12,913 bases of DNA from an uncultured Gemmataceae bacterium (GTDB taxonomy: Bacteria; Planctomycetota; Planctomycetia; Gemmatales; Gemmataceae), in the NCBI GenBank assembly GCA_937922175.1, contig CAKZUU010000217.1:1-12913 (forward strand), read 5' to 3'. A program made the position numbers and the translations under genes. Under the pieces are notes generated by a model, which saw only the letters and a program-made list of their open reading frames with translations, was not told the origin of the DNA and ran no database searches. Below are positions 1 through 7,730 of this stretch, piece after piece (the first letter of the stretch is position 1; each line of letters starts with the position of its first letter).

Positions 1-95
1 TGAAGATGGACTTCGACCGAACGATGCGCGAAAAAATCACCATCGGGCAAAGCCGGCAGACGCTGAAAAAACTCAATCAATAAAGCGCGACGCAT
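1..95 (-). CDS. Alternative: 5' end of a minus-strand gene (partial)
   Basis: An ATG at 95-93 on the minus strand opens a frame that runs off the left edge after 31 codons, beginning MRRALLIEFFQRLP. A GAGG sequence lies about 8 nt upstream of the ATG, a normal ribosome-binding spacing and similar to other genes here. Against it, fewer than half of the codons end in G or C, unlike the clear genes of the window, and no family is recognisable. It competes with the plus-strand frame at 3-83. If real, it would be divergent from the EF-hand gene across the 96-480 region. Confidence 0.25.
   Translation of the reverse strand, partial: MRRALLIEFFQRLPALPDGDFFAHRSVEVHL
3..83 (+). CDS. Possible 3' end of an upstream gene (partial)
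   Basis: An open frame enters from beyond the left edge and ends at a TAA at 81-83, giving 26 residues that end in TLKKLNQ. The short tail is charged and lysine-rich, as C-terminal ends often are. By eye about two thirds of its codons end in G or C, which fits the clear genes of this window. No family can be recognised from so few residues. The opposite strand is also open here (see 1-95, minus) and only one of the two can be real. This one is slightly favoured because of its codon use. Confidence 0.4.
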   Translation, partial: KMDFDRTMREKITIGQSRQTLKKLNQ

Positions 96-183
96 GGCTG
101 GGTCCTCGATGGGTCGAATCTGTGCTGCCGGCCCGAATTGAGTCGAGCGTTTGTGGGAATTCGACACGGCGAACACCCCGAGA

Positions 184-219
184 GTTTAGGCGAAGCCCCT
201 GGTCGGCGGCAACCTAAAC
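184..219. repeat. Inverted repeat, possible hairpin
   Basis: GTTTAGG at 184-190 is perfectly complementary to CCTAAAC at 213-219. A small inner GCC/GGC pairing (195-197 with 208-210) could extend the fold. It lies downstream of the possible gene end at 83 and about 260 bp upstream of the EF-hand gene. There is no T-tract on either side, so it is not a canonical terminator. Its role is unknown and the stem is short enough to arise by chance. Confidence 0.3.
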
Positions 220-469
220 GGATCCCCTTGTTACTCCCATCGGCATATTCGGAGTGATCTAATGTCTTGTTAATTGTTGACTTCCGGCGAAAAATTCTTC
301 CAAAGCTGTTCGAGTTTTGCCCCAGTCGGGTAAAGAATCTGAACAAATGTGGTTTGCGATCCTGCCGAGAACAGAGGAAGGTTTGCCTGACTTCGGCTTA
401 AAAGTTCATGAGAAACGATGTGAAAATCCGGCAGCCCGGTTAGTATTGATGGGGAGTGTTTCACGAGAG

Positions 470-475
470 AGGAGG
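470..475 (+). promoter_or_regulatory. Shine-Dalgarno site of the EF-hand gene
   Basis: AGGAGG lies 5 nt before the ATG at 481. It is the strongest ribosome-binding site in the window and fixes that start. It suggests efficient translation of the secreted EF-hand protein. Confidence 0.75.
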
Positions 476-480
476 GTGTC

Positions 481-1794
481 ATGCGACGCTGGCGTGCAAT
501 GGGGCTGCTGGTTTGCCTGTGGGGCGTGACACCAGCTTGGGGCCAATTCCCCTTTGGCGGCTTCGGTGGCGGGGGCAGCGGGAATGGAAGCGGGCGTGGC
601 TTCGGCGGCATGTTTGCCAATCCCGATTTCATCTTCAACTTTTTGTCCAAGGGCAAGGACACGATCGACCGCCGCGAACTTGATCCGCAATTTCGTGGTA
701 TGGCGGATCGCTTCTTTTCGATGGCGGGGATCACCAGCGATGTCATCACGCGGGATCAATTCAAAACAGCGATCCAAAAAGTGACGCAGCAGTTTGCCTC
801 GGGTGGGGGCGCGGCGATGATGGGGATGTCCGGAGGCGGCTTCGGGGGACTGGGCGGCCCTGGGGGCGGGAGACCTGGCCCCGGCGGCTTCGGCCGCGGT
901 GATCGAGGCTTTAATCCCGATACAATCGCCGAACGTATCTTCCAACGCGCCGATGCTGATGGCGACGGATTGCTCAAAATCGAAGAAATGCCCGAAAGCC
1001 TCGCGATTGAGCGAGACAAATGGGACACGAACAACGATGGCTTCATTGATCTGCGCGAGTATCGCGAGTTCTTCGCGGCTCGCCGTCAACAGATCGAATC
1101 CGAACGAGCGGCCGCCAACGCCGCCAACTTAAACTCGGCAAGCGAGCCGCCGACCGACCCCGCAGAACGCCGGCCGATGGTCTACCGGAGCACCAATCTC
1201 CCCCGCGAACTGCCGTCGTGGTTTGCTCAAGCCGACGCGAATCAAGACGCCCAAGTCTCACTCTTGGAGTGGCGCGGGACAGGTATGCCGATCGAACAGT
1301 TCAAAAATATGGATCGCAACGGGGATAACTTGCTGACGGTCGAAGAAGTCCTCGCATTTCAGAAGTTGAATCGCGGGGCAAGCATGGTTGCCTCGAGCGG
1401 CGGCAGCGACGCTGCCCCGAATTTTGGCTTCGGTGGTTTCGGTGCCGGCCGAGGCGGATTTGGTGGATTTGGAGGATTTGGTGGCTTGGGAGGTTCGCCG
1501 GGGGGCGGTCTCCCCTTCGGTGGCTCAGGTGGCGATCGTGCCGGCCGAGGCGGATTTGGTGGATTTGGAGGATTTGGTGGCTTGGGAGGTTCGCCGGGGG
1601 GTGGTTTCCCCTTCGGCGGCTCGGGTGGCGATCGCGGCGGCCGAGGCGGAGACCGCGGTGCGAACGTTAGCTCGCCCAACGGTTTCGGTTTCCCCACGGG
1701 CGGTTTCGGCGGCGACCGCAACAACTTTCGAGGCAATCGCGGATTCCCTGGCGGTGACAATCAGTCGCGGGGCGGGCGAAATCGCGGCGGCTAA
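481..1794 (+). CDS. Secreted glycine-rich EF-hand protein
   Basis: The product is 437 residues. It starts with a typical Sec signal peptide: basic MRRWR, a hydrophobic core, and a likely cleavage after residue 21 (AWG before Q22). Four Ca2+-binding EF-hand loops follow at about 158-169 (DADGDGLLKIEE), 182-193 (DTNNDGFIDLRE), 252-263 (DANQDAQVSLLE) and 278-289 (DRNGDNLLTVEE). Loops 1, 2 and 4 keep the acidic or polar ligands and the final Glu. Loop 3 has Ala where Gly is usual. Glycine/phenylalanine-rich linkers flank the hands. The C-terminal third is a low-complexity Gly-Phe-Arg-Asp region that includes a 32-residue tandem duplication. Secreted multi-EF-hand proteins of this kind are common in planctomycetes. 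A calcium-responsive envelope or matrix role is inferred, not shown. The gene stands alone and converges on the TPR/FG-GAP gene. The start is set by AGGAGG 5 nt upstream. Confidence 0.9.
   Translation: MRRWRAMGLLVCLWGVTPAWGQFPFGGFGGGGSGNGSGRGFGGMFANPDFIFNFLSKGKDTIDRRELDPQFRGMADRFFSMAGITSDVITRDQFKTAIQKVTQQFASGGGAAMMGMSGGGFGGLGGPGGGRPGPGGFGRGDRGFNPDTIAERIFQRADADGDGLLKIEEMPESLAIERDKWDTNNDGFIDLREYREFFAARRQQIESERAAANAANLNSASEPPTDPAERRPMVYRSTNLPRELPSWFAQADANQDAQVSLLEWRGTGMPIEQFKNMDRNGDNLLTVEEVLAFQKLNRGASMVASSGGSDAAPNFGFGGFGAGRGGFGGFGGFGGLGGSPGGGLPFGGSGGDRAGRGGFGGFGGFGGLGGSPGGGFPFGGSGGDRGGRGGDRGANVSSPNGFGFPTGGFGGDRNNFRGNRGFPGGDNQSRGGRNRGG
1444..1635 (+). repeat. 96-bp in-frame tandem duplication
   Basis: Two adjacent 96-bp copies (1444-1539 and 1540-1635) encode 32-residue units starting AGRGGFGGFGGFGG and ending GGSGGDR. 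The first 62 bases of the copies are identical. The five differences all lie in the last 34 bases and change only one residue (Leu to Phe). A degenerate third start, GGCGGCCGAGGCGGA, follows at 1636. The unit length keeps the frame, so copy number can vary without breaking the gene. Confidence 0.9.
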
Positions 1795-1834
1795 GCCCCC
1801 GGTCGAGTTCAGGACATTCAAGTCGCAGCTGCGA

Positions 1835-1876
1835 GGATCAGATTCGGGACGGGGATAGCAAACCCCAAGGCGATCC
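1835..1876. terminator. Possible hairpin between convergent genes
   Basis: The 88-bp gap between the convergent stop codons contains GGGG (1851-1854) and CCCC (1863-1866) around an 8-nt loop. An outer GGATC (1835-1839) and GATCC (1872-1876) could pair around it. Neither strand has a clear T-tract. The position between two converging genes suggests a shared terminator, but the evidence is weak. Confidence 0.3.
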
Positions 1877-1882
1877 GTCCAC

Positions 1883-4800
1883 CTATCGCATCGGTCGAGT
1901 GTGCCAACGCCGAAGGTCATCGGCGTGGGGGTACCGTTCATGGGCCGGCGGGGGGTATTGACTCATCGCACGGAAGGGCAAGGGATGCACCGATCCGCCC
2001 GTGGCAGTGAATGGCGAGGCGTCCTTGCACCATCCGTAGGTGCGTAAAATGAATGATCGCGTCCATGCTGCGGGTAATTCCGGCAGACGAGTCGCATCGA
2101 AAGTGACGGTGATCTCATCGCCAGGTCCAATAATCACCAAACGATCATCCAAGCAAGTGAGCAGTTCCGTCACGTCGCCGTAGCGTGTCAGCAGCCCTCG
2201 CCACCGCGTCATCGTGGCGTTCTCGGTGCGAATGGGATCGTATTCGACCAGGGGGCCGGTACCAATTCGCCGCTCTTTTAGGATTCCGTAAAAAGCCAGG
2301 TCCGCTCGGCGCGGGTGCAACGAATGGATGCGTGGGTCGGCAGGATCTTCGAGCAGAGCGAGAAAGATCTCGTCCCAGTAAATATGCATGTTGGTCCGAA
2401 TTCGCCAGCGACGGAACTGAGTCGTTAGCCGGCCTGTCACGTCGCAGGTGATGGTGCGGGGAAGTCCAGCGGGGAAGCCGAGGTCGATGACTTTCTGCCA
2501 ACGACCGTCGGCGTCCAGCCCCTCCAGAACCGGGGGTTGCAAAGGAACGCCGGCTTGTTCCGCCGCGAAGATCGATTCGGGGAATGGGTAATCGGTCCAG
2601 CCTCGAAGAACAAGAACGCAGCGCTGCCCGGCCGGAAGAGATGACAGATCTTCAGCAAAGTCGAAGGCGATCCAATGGTCGGCCGCGAAGCCGATCCACG
2701 ACCGCAGCTGGAACCCGCAGCGTCTCCGCCCGTCGTGCTCGCGGATCAGGTTTGTGACATCGTGGCCCGTGTCGTCTTCCGCGCGAGTGACAGCGATGCG
2801 ACGGCGGAAAAACAAGGGTTGTTGCGTCGGCGGAGGGTCGGCCGTGGCGAAGCGCTCGTCCGGCAACACATCCCAACCCGGGGGCAAGTCGATCACGTCC
2901 AGTCGCAGAAAATCCAGCAGGGCGATTTCGTCCATAGGTTCGGCGATCCGGATCACGTATCGGCCGTCCTTCAGTCCTAATTGACTCGCTTCGATTTTCA
3001 GTGACTCTTCCGGGCGTGCCGGTCGAGTCCCACCCCCGGCCCGCATTTCGCCGACGGATCCTTCGCCCAAGAAATCGGTGATGTAGACCCACTTTTGCCC
3101 GTCCCAGGTAATCAACACCGGACAGGAAGTCGGCTTGCGGTTCTTCTCGCGCAGTTCCCAGACCCCATCCGAATCGAGTTGGCAGTTCTGGCCCTGCGGA
3201 TCGTTCAGGAATTCCGATTGAACAACCATATCCGGCCAGGTGACGCGGATGATCGCATCACCGACTTTGGCCGAGCCGATGCCGAGGGTGGCTGGGCCGA
3301 TAGCCTGGCCCAATCCACCCACGAACGGGGCCTGCTCCCAAGTGGTGGCGTATCGGCCGACTTGTACCGTCACCCGCGTCCCGATCGCGTCGCTATTCAC
3401 TCGTTCTCCAGGTGGAGAGGCGTTCTCTCGACGCCCGACCAAACGCAGCACGACTCCGGTGTGTCCCTCGACTCCGTTATTTTTCCACGCCTCGAGCCCG
3501 CCTTGTTCATGCCAGACAATCAGGTCTGGGAAGACATCTCGATTCAGGTCCACCAACACACAGGCCTGAGCCGAAAACGGGTTCGCTTGGATCGAGTCGA
3601 AGGTCGGTGAGTCGTCGATCAAGCCGTCGCGCCGATGATTTCGCAGCAGCACCAAACGGCCGTCGGGGCGGATCCCGACCACATCGGGCCAGCCATCCAG
3701 GTCCAAGTCAGCGACTCGCGCTTGCCGCAGCGGCGGAAATGTAGCTCCCAGGTCGAAGGCTTGTCCCAGTTCATCGCCGGGCAGGCTTCGGTTTCGGAGC
3801 AGCCGCGTGGGTCCCTCGGCGGTCAGCAGCAGGACGTCCGTTCGTTCGTCCTGATCGACGTCCAGTGGAACGACGGTCGAAGCGCCCGGAACGTCCGCCG
3901 TTACTTTGATGCCATGAGGTCGCAACCGCAGGAGTCGGCGGTTCTCGAGGATCTGGGCGGCACCTTGGTGTGCCGAGACGACGACGTCCACGTCCAAGTC
4001 GCCGTCCACATCCGAAATGACCGCGGCGACCGGACGATGGGACGTCGTCCAGGCTTTCTCTAAATCAGTCGACCGACGGAACTGGATCGACAAACCTCCA
4101 TAAAACGCACCCGCTGGGACAGGCGGCGCGACCCCGGTGTTGATGAAGACCGTGAGTCCACCGCCTTGAGGCGATCCTTTCGCCAAAGCGGTCGCGGCCT
4201 CGGAGAGGTCTTGGGCAAAGCGGCAGAGGATGAGGTCCAAATCGCCATCTTGATCCAAGTCGATCCAAGTCGCTCCCAGAACGACATCGGTCACGGAGTC
4301 TAACCCTGCCGCAGCCGTGACATCCTCGAAACGGCCTTTTCCGTCGTTGCGAAACAGATGCGTCTGACCGGCGCCGGTGACGAGCAGGTCGGGCCAGCCG
4401 TCGTTGTCGAAATCGACGGAGACGGCGCCGAGGCTGGGCCGCCTGCTGTTCAATCCTGCTTCAGCGGTGACGTCGGTGAATGTGCCGTCACCCTCGTGGC
4501 GCAACAGGAGGTCGCGGAGTTCGCCGTTTTCAACGACCGCGTTCAGGAGGAGCAAGTCGATCCGATTGTCGCGGTTGAAGTCCCAGGCGATGATCGTCGC
4601 GCCGAAATGGCGACGAACTTCGCGGAGCAGGGTTCCCCACGCGTCGTTCGGGAGATCGGACGGTTCGGCCCAGCGACGTTCGGCCGACAAACGCACCTGA
4701 AAACTCGGCAACGGCGAGAAGGTCAGCGGAGCGACGGGCGACTGGGGCGTCTGGGTGCCGGGGATCACTCGCGCATAGCGGCTGCTCTGCTCGGTGTACT

Positions 4801-5449
4801 TCAGCGTGTTCGGAGCCATGACCTGAGCGGAGCGAAGTTCGGCGTCTTCCTGCACCAACTGCTGTTTGCGTTGGTCATCGTCGACGCGGGAGATGAGGTT
4901 GCTCAAAGGGCCGCTCATGTACGGGTTCAACCGATGAGCCTTCTCGAAGCAGCGGGTTGCTTCGTCAGTGTCATCGCCCTGTTGCGAGAGCACGTAGCCG
5001 AGCTGATACCACGCGCCGGCATCGTGGGGATCGATCTCCACGACTTTGCGAAAGAGCGGGATCGCCTCGGTGTAATTGCGGTAGTAGGCCAGGATAAATC
5101 CCAAGCAGAAGTTGGCATGCGGATTGTCCGGCTGTTGAGCGAGGACTTTGCGGAAAATTTCAATCGCTTCGTTCAGTTGGGGTTCCTTGTCCTGGTTGAG
5201 TAAAGCGATTCCCAAATTGATCCAACCGGGCGTCCAGTCGGGGGCGATCCGCGTGACCTGCCGGAACAAGGCTTCGGCTTTTTCGTACTCGTACTGTTCC
5301 ATGTGCCCGACACCTCGGGCGTTGAGTTCCAAGGCGGCGGCCAGGTTTGTTGCGTCTTTTTTCCCTCGCCATCGATTCCAACCCACGAACAGACTCAGCA
5401 CGGTCGCCAGTCCGAGGAGGAACAAGAGCGCGGCAGATCGCTTCGACAT
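1883..5449 (-). CDS. TPR / FG-GAP (VCBS) / ASPIC-UnbV giant envelope protein
   Basis: The product is 1188 residues. A hydrophobic segment at about 5-24 after MSKRS acts as a signal peptide or membrane anchor. TPR repeats follow at about 40-180 (for example AIPLFRKVVEIDPHDAGAWY). From about 285 to 660 there are FG-GAP/VCBS repeats with calcium-loop-like motifs such as DFDNDGWPDLLVT, DLDQDGDLDLIL, DVDGDLDVDVVV and DLDLDGWPDVV, which are expected to form a beta-propeller. An ASPIC/UnbV-type segment lies at about 665-760 (NSDAIGTRVTVQVG and RVTWPDMVV). A long C-terminal region of about 410 residues follows. The architecture belongs to the CRTAC1-like group; TPRs and propellers suggest protein or ligand binding outside the cytoplasm, but the function is unknown. 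The gene lies 38 bp after the amidase-like gene and is probably the last gene of the operon. ATG 5449 is preferred over an in-frame TTG at 5455 because GGAG at 5463-5460 is too close to the TTG. Confidence 0.9.
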   Translation of the reverse strand: MSKRSAALLFLLGLATVLSLFVGWNRWRGKKDATNLAAALELNARGVGHMEQYEYEKAEALFRQVTRIAPDWTPGWINLGIALLNQDKEPQLNEAIEIFRKVLAQQPDNPHANFCLGFILAYYRNYTEAIPLFRKVVEIDPHDAGAWYQLGYVLSQQGDDTDEATRCFEKAHRLNPYMSGPLSNLISRVDDDQRKQQLVQEDAELRSAQVMAPNTLKYTEQSSRYARVIPGTQTPQSPVAPLTFSPLPSFQVRLSAERRWAEPSDLPNDAWGTLLREVRRHFGATIIAWDFNRDNRIDLLLLNAVVENGELRDLLLRHEGDGTFTDVTAEAGLNSRRPSLGAVSVDFDNDGWPDLLVTGAGQTHLFRNDGKGRFEDVTAAAGLDSVTDVVLGATWIDLDQDGDLDLILCRFAQDLSEAATALAKGSPQGGGLTVFINTGVAPPVPAGAFYGGLSIQFRRSTDLEKAWTTSHRPVAAVISDVDGDLDVDVVVSAHQGAAQILENRRLLRLRPHGIKVTADVPGASTVVPLDVDQDERTDVLLLTAEGPTRLLRNRSLPGDELGQAFDLGATFPPLRQARVADLDLDGWPDVVGIRPDGRLVLLRNHRRDGLIDDSPTFDSIQANPFSAQACVLVDLNRDVFPDLIVWHEQGGLEAWKNNGVEGHTGVVLRLVGRRENASPPGERVNSDAIGTRVTVQVGRYATTWEQAPFVGGLGQAIGPATLGIGSAKVGDAIIRVTWPDMVVQSEFLNDPQGQNCQLDSDGVWELREKNRKPTSCPVLITWDGQKWVYITDFLGEGSVGEMRAGGGTRPARPEESLKIEASQLGLKDGRYVIRIAEPMDEIALLDFLRLDVIDLPPGWDVLPDERFATADPPPTQQPLFFRRRIAVTRAEDDTGHDVTNLIREHDGRRRCGFQLRSWIGFAADHWIAFDFAEDLSSLPAGQRCVLVLRGWTDYPFPESIFAAEQAGVPLQPPVLEGLDADGRWQKVIDLGFPAGLPRTITCDVTGRLTTQFRRWRIRTNMHIYWDEIFLALLEDPADPRIHSLHPRRADLAFYGILKERRIGTGPLVEYDPIRTENATMTRWRGLLTRYGDVTELLTCLDDRLVIIGPGDEITVTFDATRLPELPAAWTRSFILRTYGWCKDASPFTATGGSVHPLPFRAMSQYPPPAHERYPHADDLRRWHTRPMR

Positions 5450-5459
5450 GGGCAACGCA

Positions 5460-5463
5460 CTCC
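5460..5463 (-). promoter_or_regulatory. Shine-Dalgarno site deciding the TPR/FG-GAP start
   Basis: GGAG on the minus strand lies 10 nt before the ATG at 5449 but only 4 nt before the in-frame TTG at 5455. The ATG is therefore the better start, and the product begins MSKRSAALLF. Confidence 0.55.
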
Positions 5464-5487
5464 GAGACGCGGGGACTCGCTGTCGCC

Positions 5488-6471
5488 TCAGCGAGGTAAT
5501 CGGTGTTTCGCGAGTTTAATCGCGGCCTCATTACCGGCGAGCGAGAGTTTCGATCCGGCTCGCGGGTACACACCCTGCGCGTAACACGTATACGACTCGC
5601 ATCGAAGGTGCGCGAGCATCTGATGCCCGGCTCTCCGGTCGCGTTCGGCCCGCAGGGCATCCACATCCAAAGGCGCGACGACGATCTTTTCACCGGGTCC
5701 AGGATCCGCCTGAGCCAGGATTCGGCCGTCGTAATCCACGATCATGCTGCCGCCCGGCCAGGAAAACGGCGGATAATGGCTCGCGCTGGCCGCTTGATTG
5801 CATGCCACGACGTAGGCCAGATTTTCCAGTGCTCGAACTCGATTGACCAACGTCCACCAATCCATCGGGGGAGTCGCTCCCCAAGGGTCCATGTACGCGG
5901 AAACTCGAACGAGCACCTCGGCCCCCTTCATGGCTAATTGCCGTATCGCCTCGGGGAACAACCAGTCGTAGCAGATGGCTGCGCCGATTCGCCCGATCTC
6001 CGTCTCCGCAACCGGAAACAACTCGTCCGCATAACCGTCCAGATCATGGGGGCTCGCGTGAACTTCCCAGGGAATCCACGGATGGACCTTGCGATATTTC
6101 AGACAACACCCCTCCGGACCGATCAAGACCGTCGTATTGAAAGCCACGCCCGGCCAACGGGGATCCGCTTCGATGAACGAGCCGGTTTGGATGTACACTC
6201 CCCATTCTCGGGCTTTCTTCTGATATCGCTCGGTGTGCTCGTTGGGGATCGGCACGGCCAGATGGTCGAGCAATTCGTCGACGGTTTCGTAAATCGGAGC
6301 GGCATGGGCAAATTCAGGAAACACCACCAACTTCACGTCGGCGAAGGGTCGATATCCGATGACCGCTCGATCGACCATTCCCAGCATTGCCGACACACGA
6401 TCGGCGATGGCCGTGCGGTTCTTCGGATTGACGAAATCGGTTTGGCAACATGCGGCCCAATAGCGCGGCAT
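5488..6471 (-). CDS. Carbon-nitrogen hydrolase, aliphatic amidase/formamidase-like
   Basis: The product is 327 residues of the nitrilase superfamily, whose members hydrolyse non-peptide C-N bonds through a Glu-Lys-Cys triad. The catalytic residues are visible: E53 in VVFPEFAHA, K128 in KYRKVHPW and C167 in AAICYDWLFPE. E136 falls eight residues after the Lys, as the second Glu does in AmiE-type amidases. MKGAEVLVR and KYRKVHPW resemble aliphatic amidases and formamidases more than nitrile-cleaving enzymes. There is no signal peptide, so it is probably cytoplasmic. The likely reaction is release of ammonia from a small amide, but the substrate cannot be read from sequence. The ATG at 6471 has GAGG 7 nt upstream. 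The gene is 49 bp downstream of the DUF4432 gene and 38 bp upstream of the TPR/FG-GAP gene, so it is probably co-transcribed. An N-carbamoyl amidohydrolase is an alternative. Confidence 0.88.
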   Translation of the reverse strand: MPRYWAACCQTDFVNPKNRTAIADRVSAMLGMVDRAVIGYRPFADVKLVVFPEFAHAAPIYETVDELLDHLAVPIPNEHTERYQKKAREWGVYIQTGSFIEADPRWPGVAFNTTVLIGPEGCCLKYRKVHPWIPWEVHASPHDLDGYADELFPVAETEIGRIGAAICYDWLFPEAIRQLAMKGAEVLVRVSAYMDPWGATPPMDWWTLVNRVRALENLAYVVACNQAASASHYPPFSWPGGSMIVDYDGRILAQADPGPGEKIVVAPLDVDALRAERDRRAGHQMLAHLRCESYTCYAQGVYPRAGSKLSLAGNEAAIKLAKHRLPR

Positions 6472-6520
6472 GCATCGTCCTCGGGAAATGATGGGCTGAT
6501 CTTCCTACGCCCGAACCGTT

Positions 6521-7678
6521 TCAATCGTTCGGTCCCCAGACCGGGGATCGGTGCACCAACCCGTGCTCGGAACCTTGTAGCCGCGACACGCTCTCCCGCG
6601 CGGCCTCGACCTCTCCGGGCGACAAGCACACGCGGAATCGAAGCGTTGCTTCCCATCGGCCGCCGGGCGGCAGGACGACGACGCGCCCCTGACGCCGTTC
6701 GTGACCCTTGAAATAAGGGAAATTCGTCGCCGGCTCCAGTCCCGTGACGTAGCCGTCCTCCTTGGCCCCCGTATTCTTCCACAGGGTGAAACAGGGTAAC
6801 TCCCGCGGGTTCCATGACACGACGAGGCCGAGATCTCGGGCCGCATTCGTGAGCAGCACTTGTGTCGATTCGTCGCGGTGCGCCGGAAGGAAATCAAACA
6901 CCTCTTCCGCGAAACCGGGAGTCGGCGGGCCGTATTCGCTCCACCGGTCGACGGCCAAAGCCGCGTGCGGTGTGTGGGGGGCCATCTCGCGAAATGGGAC
7001 GAACACCCGGCTACCGCTCTCCAACAGAGGCTCGCCGCAGTTGAGGTGATACAACAGTTGCATCTCCGCGGGTTGGGCCGACAGATTCTCGACCCGATCG
7101 TGAATCGTGAACTCGTGACTGTCGATGCGGGTGGAAACGGTTGCGGTGAGTCGAAGTCGGCCCAGGAATAATCCCCCCTCCTCGACGACTCCACGAACAA
7201 AGATCGATCCTTGTTCGGGAAGGGCCCCCAGTTCCAGTTCGTGCGCGGGCGAATTGGCGATTCGACCATGCAGGGTCAGCGGCGTGCCCCGATCGTTGCC
7301 GGGTGGCCCATTCGACACCAGCCCACAGCGGCACAACCATTCGTCGAACCCGGTCAGCCAACCCAACCCGTTCCGGTCGGACAGGTGAACAAATTTCGGG
7401 TGGACCGGTCCGGCCACGGGCGCCTGCCAGCCGAGCGGCACACCATGACAGTTCCCCTTCCAGATGCCCATCCCCCGGGTCGGCAAAATTTGCAGGGACA
7501 ATGGACCATTGTTTAACTCGACGATTTGCACGCCGTCGCGCCGCCCGCCTCGCAACGTCGTCCATCGAAGGGCCCAGTCGTCCCCCGGAACGTCCGGCGC
7601 ATCGTTCGGCCCAAGTTCCAGGGACTCACGCCAAGGGGAAGTGGCGTCACCCGTCATCCGCCAAATTCGTGCCGGCAT
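6521..7678 (-). CDS. DUF4432 family aldose-1-epimerase-like protein
   Basis: The product is 385 residues, close to the usual family length. Characteristic motifs are ILPTRGMGIW (about 64-73), GLGWLTGFDEWLCRCGL (about 104-120), LHGRIANSPA (about 136-145) and LLYHLNCGEPLL (about 208-219). These place it in the galactose-mutarotase-like beta-sandwich superfamily, subgroup DUF4432, whose members are thought to act on or bind sugars. The exact substrate is unknown. No signal peptide or membrane segment is visible, so it is probably cytoplasmic. The ATG at 7678 is preceded by GGGAG at a 9-nt spacing. It lies between the lipoprotein gene (52 bp upstream) and the amidase-like gene (49 bp downstream), which suggests one transcript. 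It could help feed sugars into catabolism, but this is inferred from the fold only. Confidence 0.88.
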   Translation of the reverse strand: MPARIWRMTGDATSPWRESLELGPNDAPDVPGDDWALRWTTLRGGRRDGVQIVELNNGPLSLQILPTRGMGIWKGNCHGVPLGWQAPVAGPVHPKFVHLSDRNGLGWLTGFDEWLCRCGLVSNGPPGNDRGTPLTLHGRIANSPAHELELGALPEQGSIFVRGVVEEGGLFLGRLRLTATVSTRIDSHEFTIHDRVENLSAQPAEMQLLYHLNCGEPLLESGSRVFVPFREMAPHTPHAALAVDRWSEYGPPTPGFAEEVFDFLPAHRDESTQVLLTNAARDLGLVVSWNPRELPCFTLWKNTGAKEDGYVTGLEPATNFPYFKGHERRQGRVVVLPPGGRWEATLRFRVCLSPGEVEAARESVSRLQGSEHGLVHRSPVWGPND

Positions 7679-7730
7679 GAGATCAGTCTCCCACGCGAAA
7701 TGATGTCGGCATTCTATGGCACGAATTCCC

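Larger units (their letters stand above)
96..480. other. Intergenic region upstream of the EF-hand gene
   Basis: This stretch of nearly 400 bp contains no reading frame with recognisable protein features. The short frames present have no family resemblance. It contains a 7-bp inverted repeat (184-190 with 213-219) and an AT-richer patch around 255-300 that is a plausible place for the promoter of the downstream gene, although no good -35/-10 pair could be fixed. The strong Shine-Dalgarno site of the EF-hand gene lies at its right end. Confidence 0.5.

Noticed and set aside
267..295. Possible promoter TTGTTA, 17 nt, AAAAAT upstream of the EF-hand gene
   Set aside because: Each hexamer matches the sigma-70 consensus at only about four of six positions and lies about 190 bp from the start codon, which is not enough to call.
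406..1089. 227-codon frame on the minus strand over the EF-hand gene
   Set aside because: The plus strand has a signal peptide, four EF-hand loops and a strong ribosome-binding site. The minus product is low-complexity.
4358..5203. 281-codon frame on the plus strand
   Set aside because: It is antisense to the TPR and FG-GAP part of the large minus-strand gene, whose repeats are unmistakable.
5938..6711. 257-codon frame on the plus strand
   Set aside because: It is antisense to the amidase-like and DUF4432 genes, where the catalytic triad and family motifs support the minus strand.
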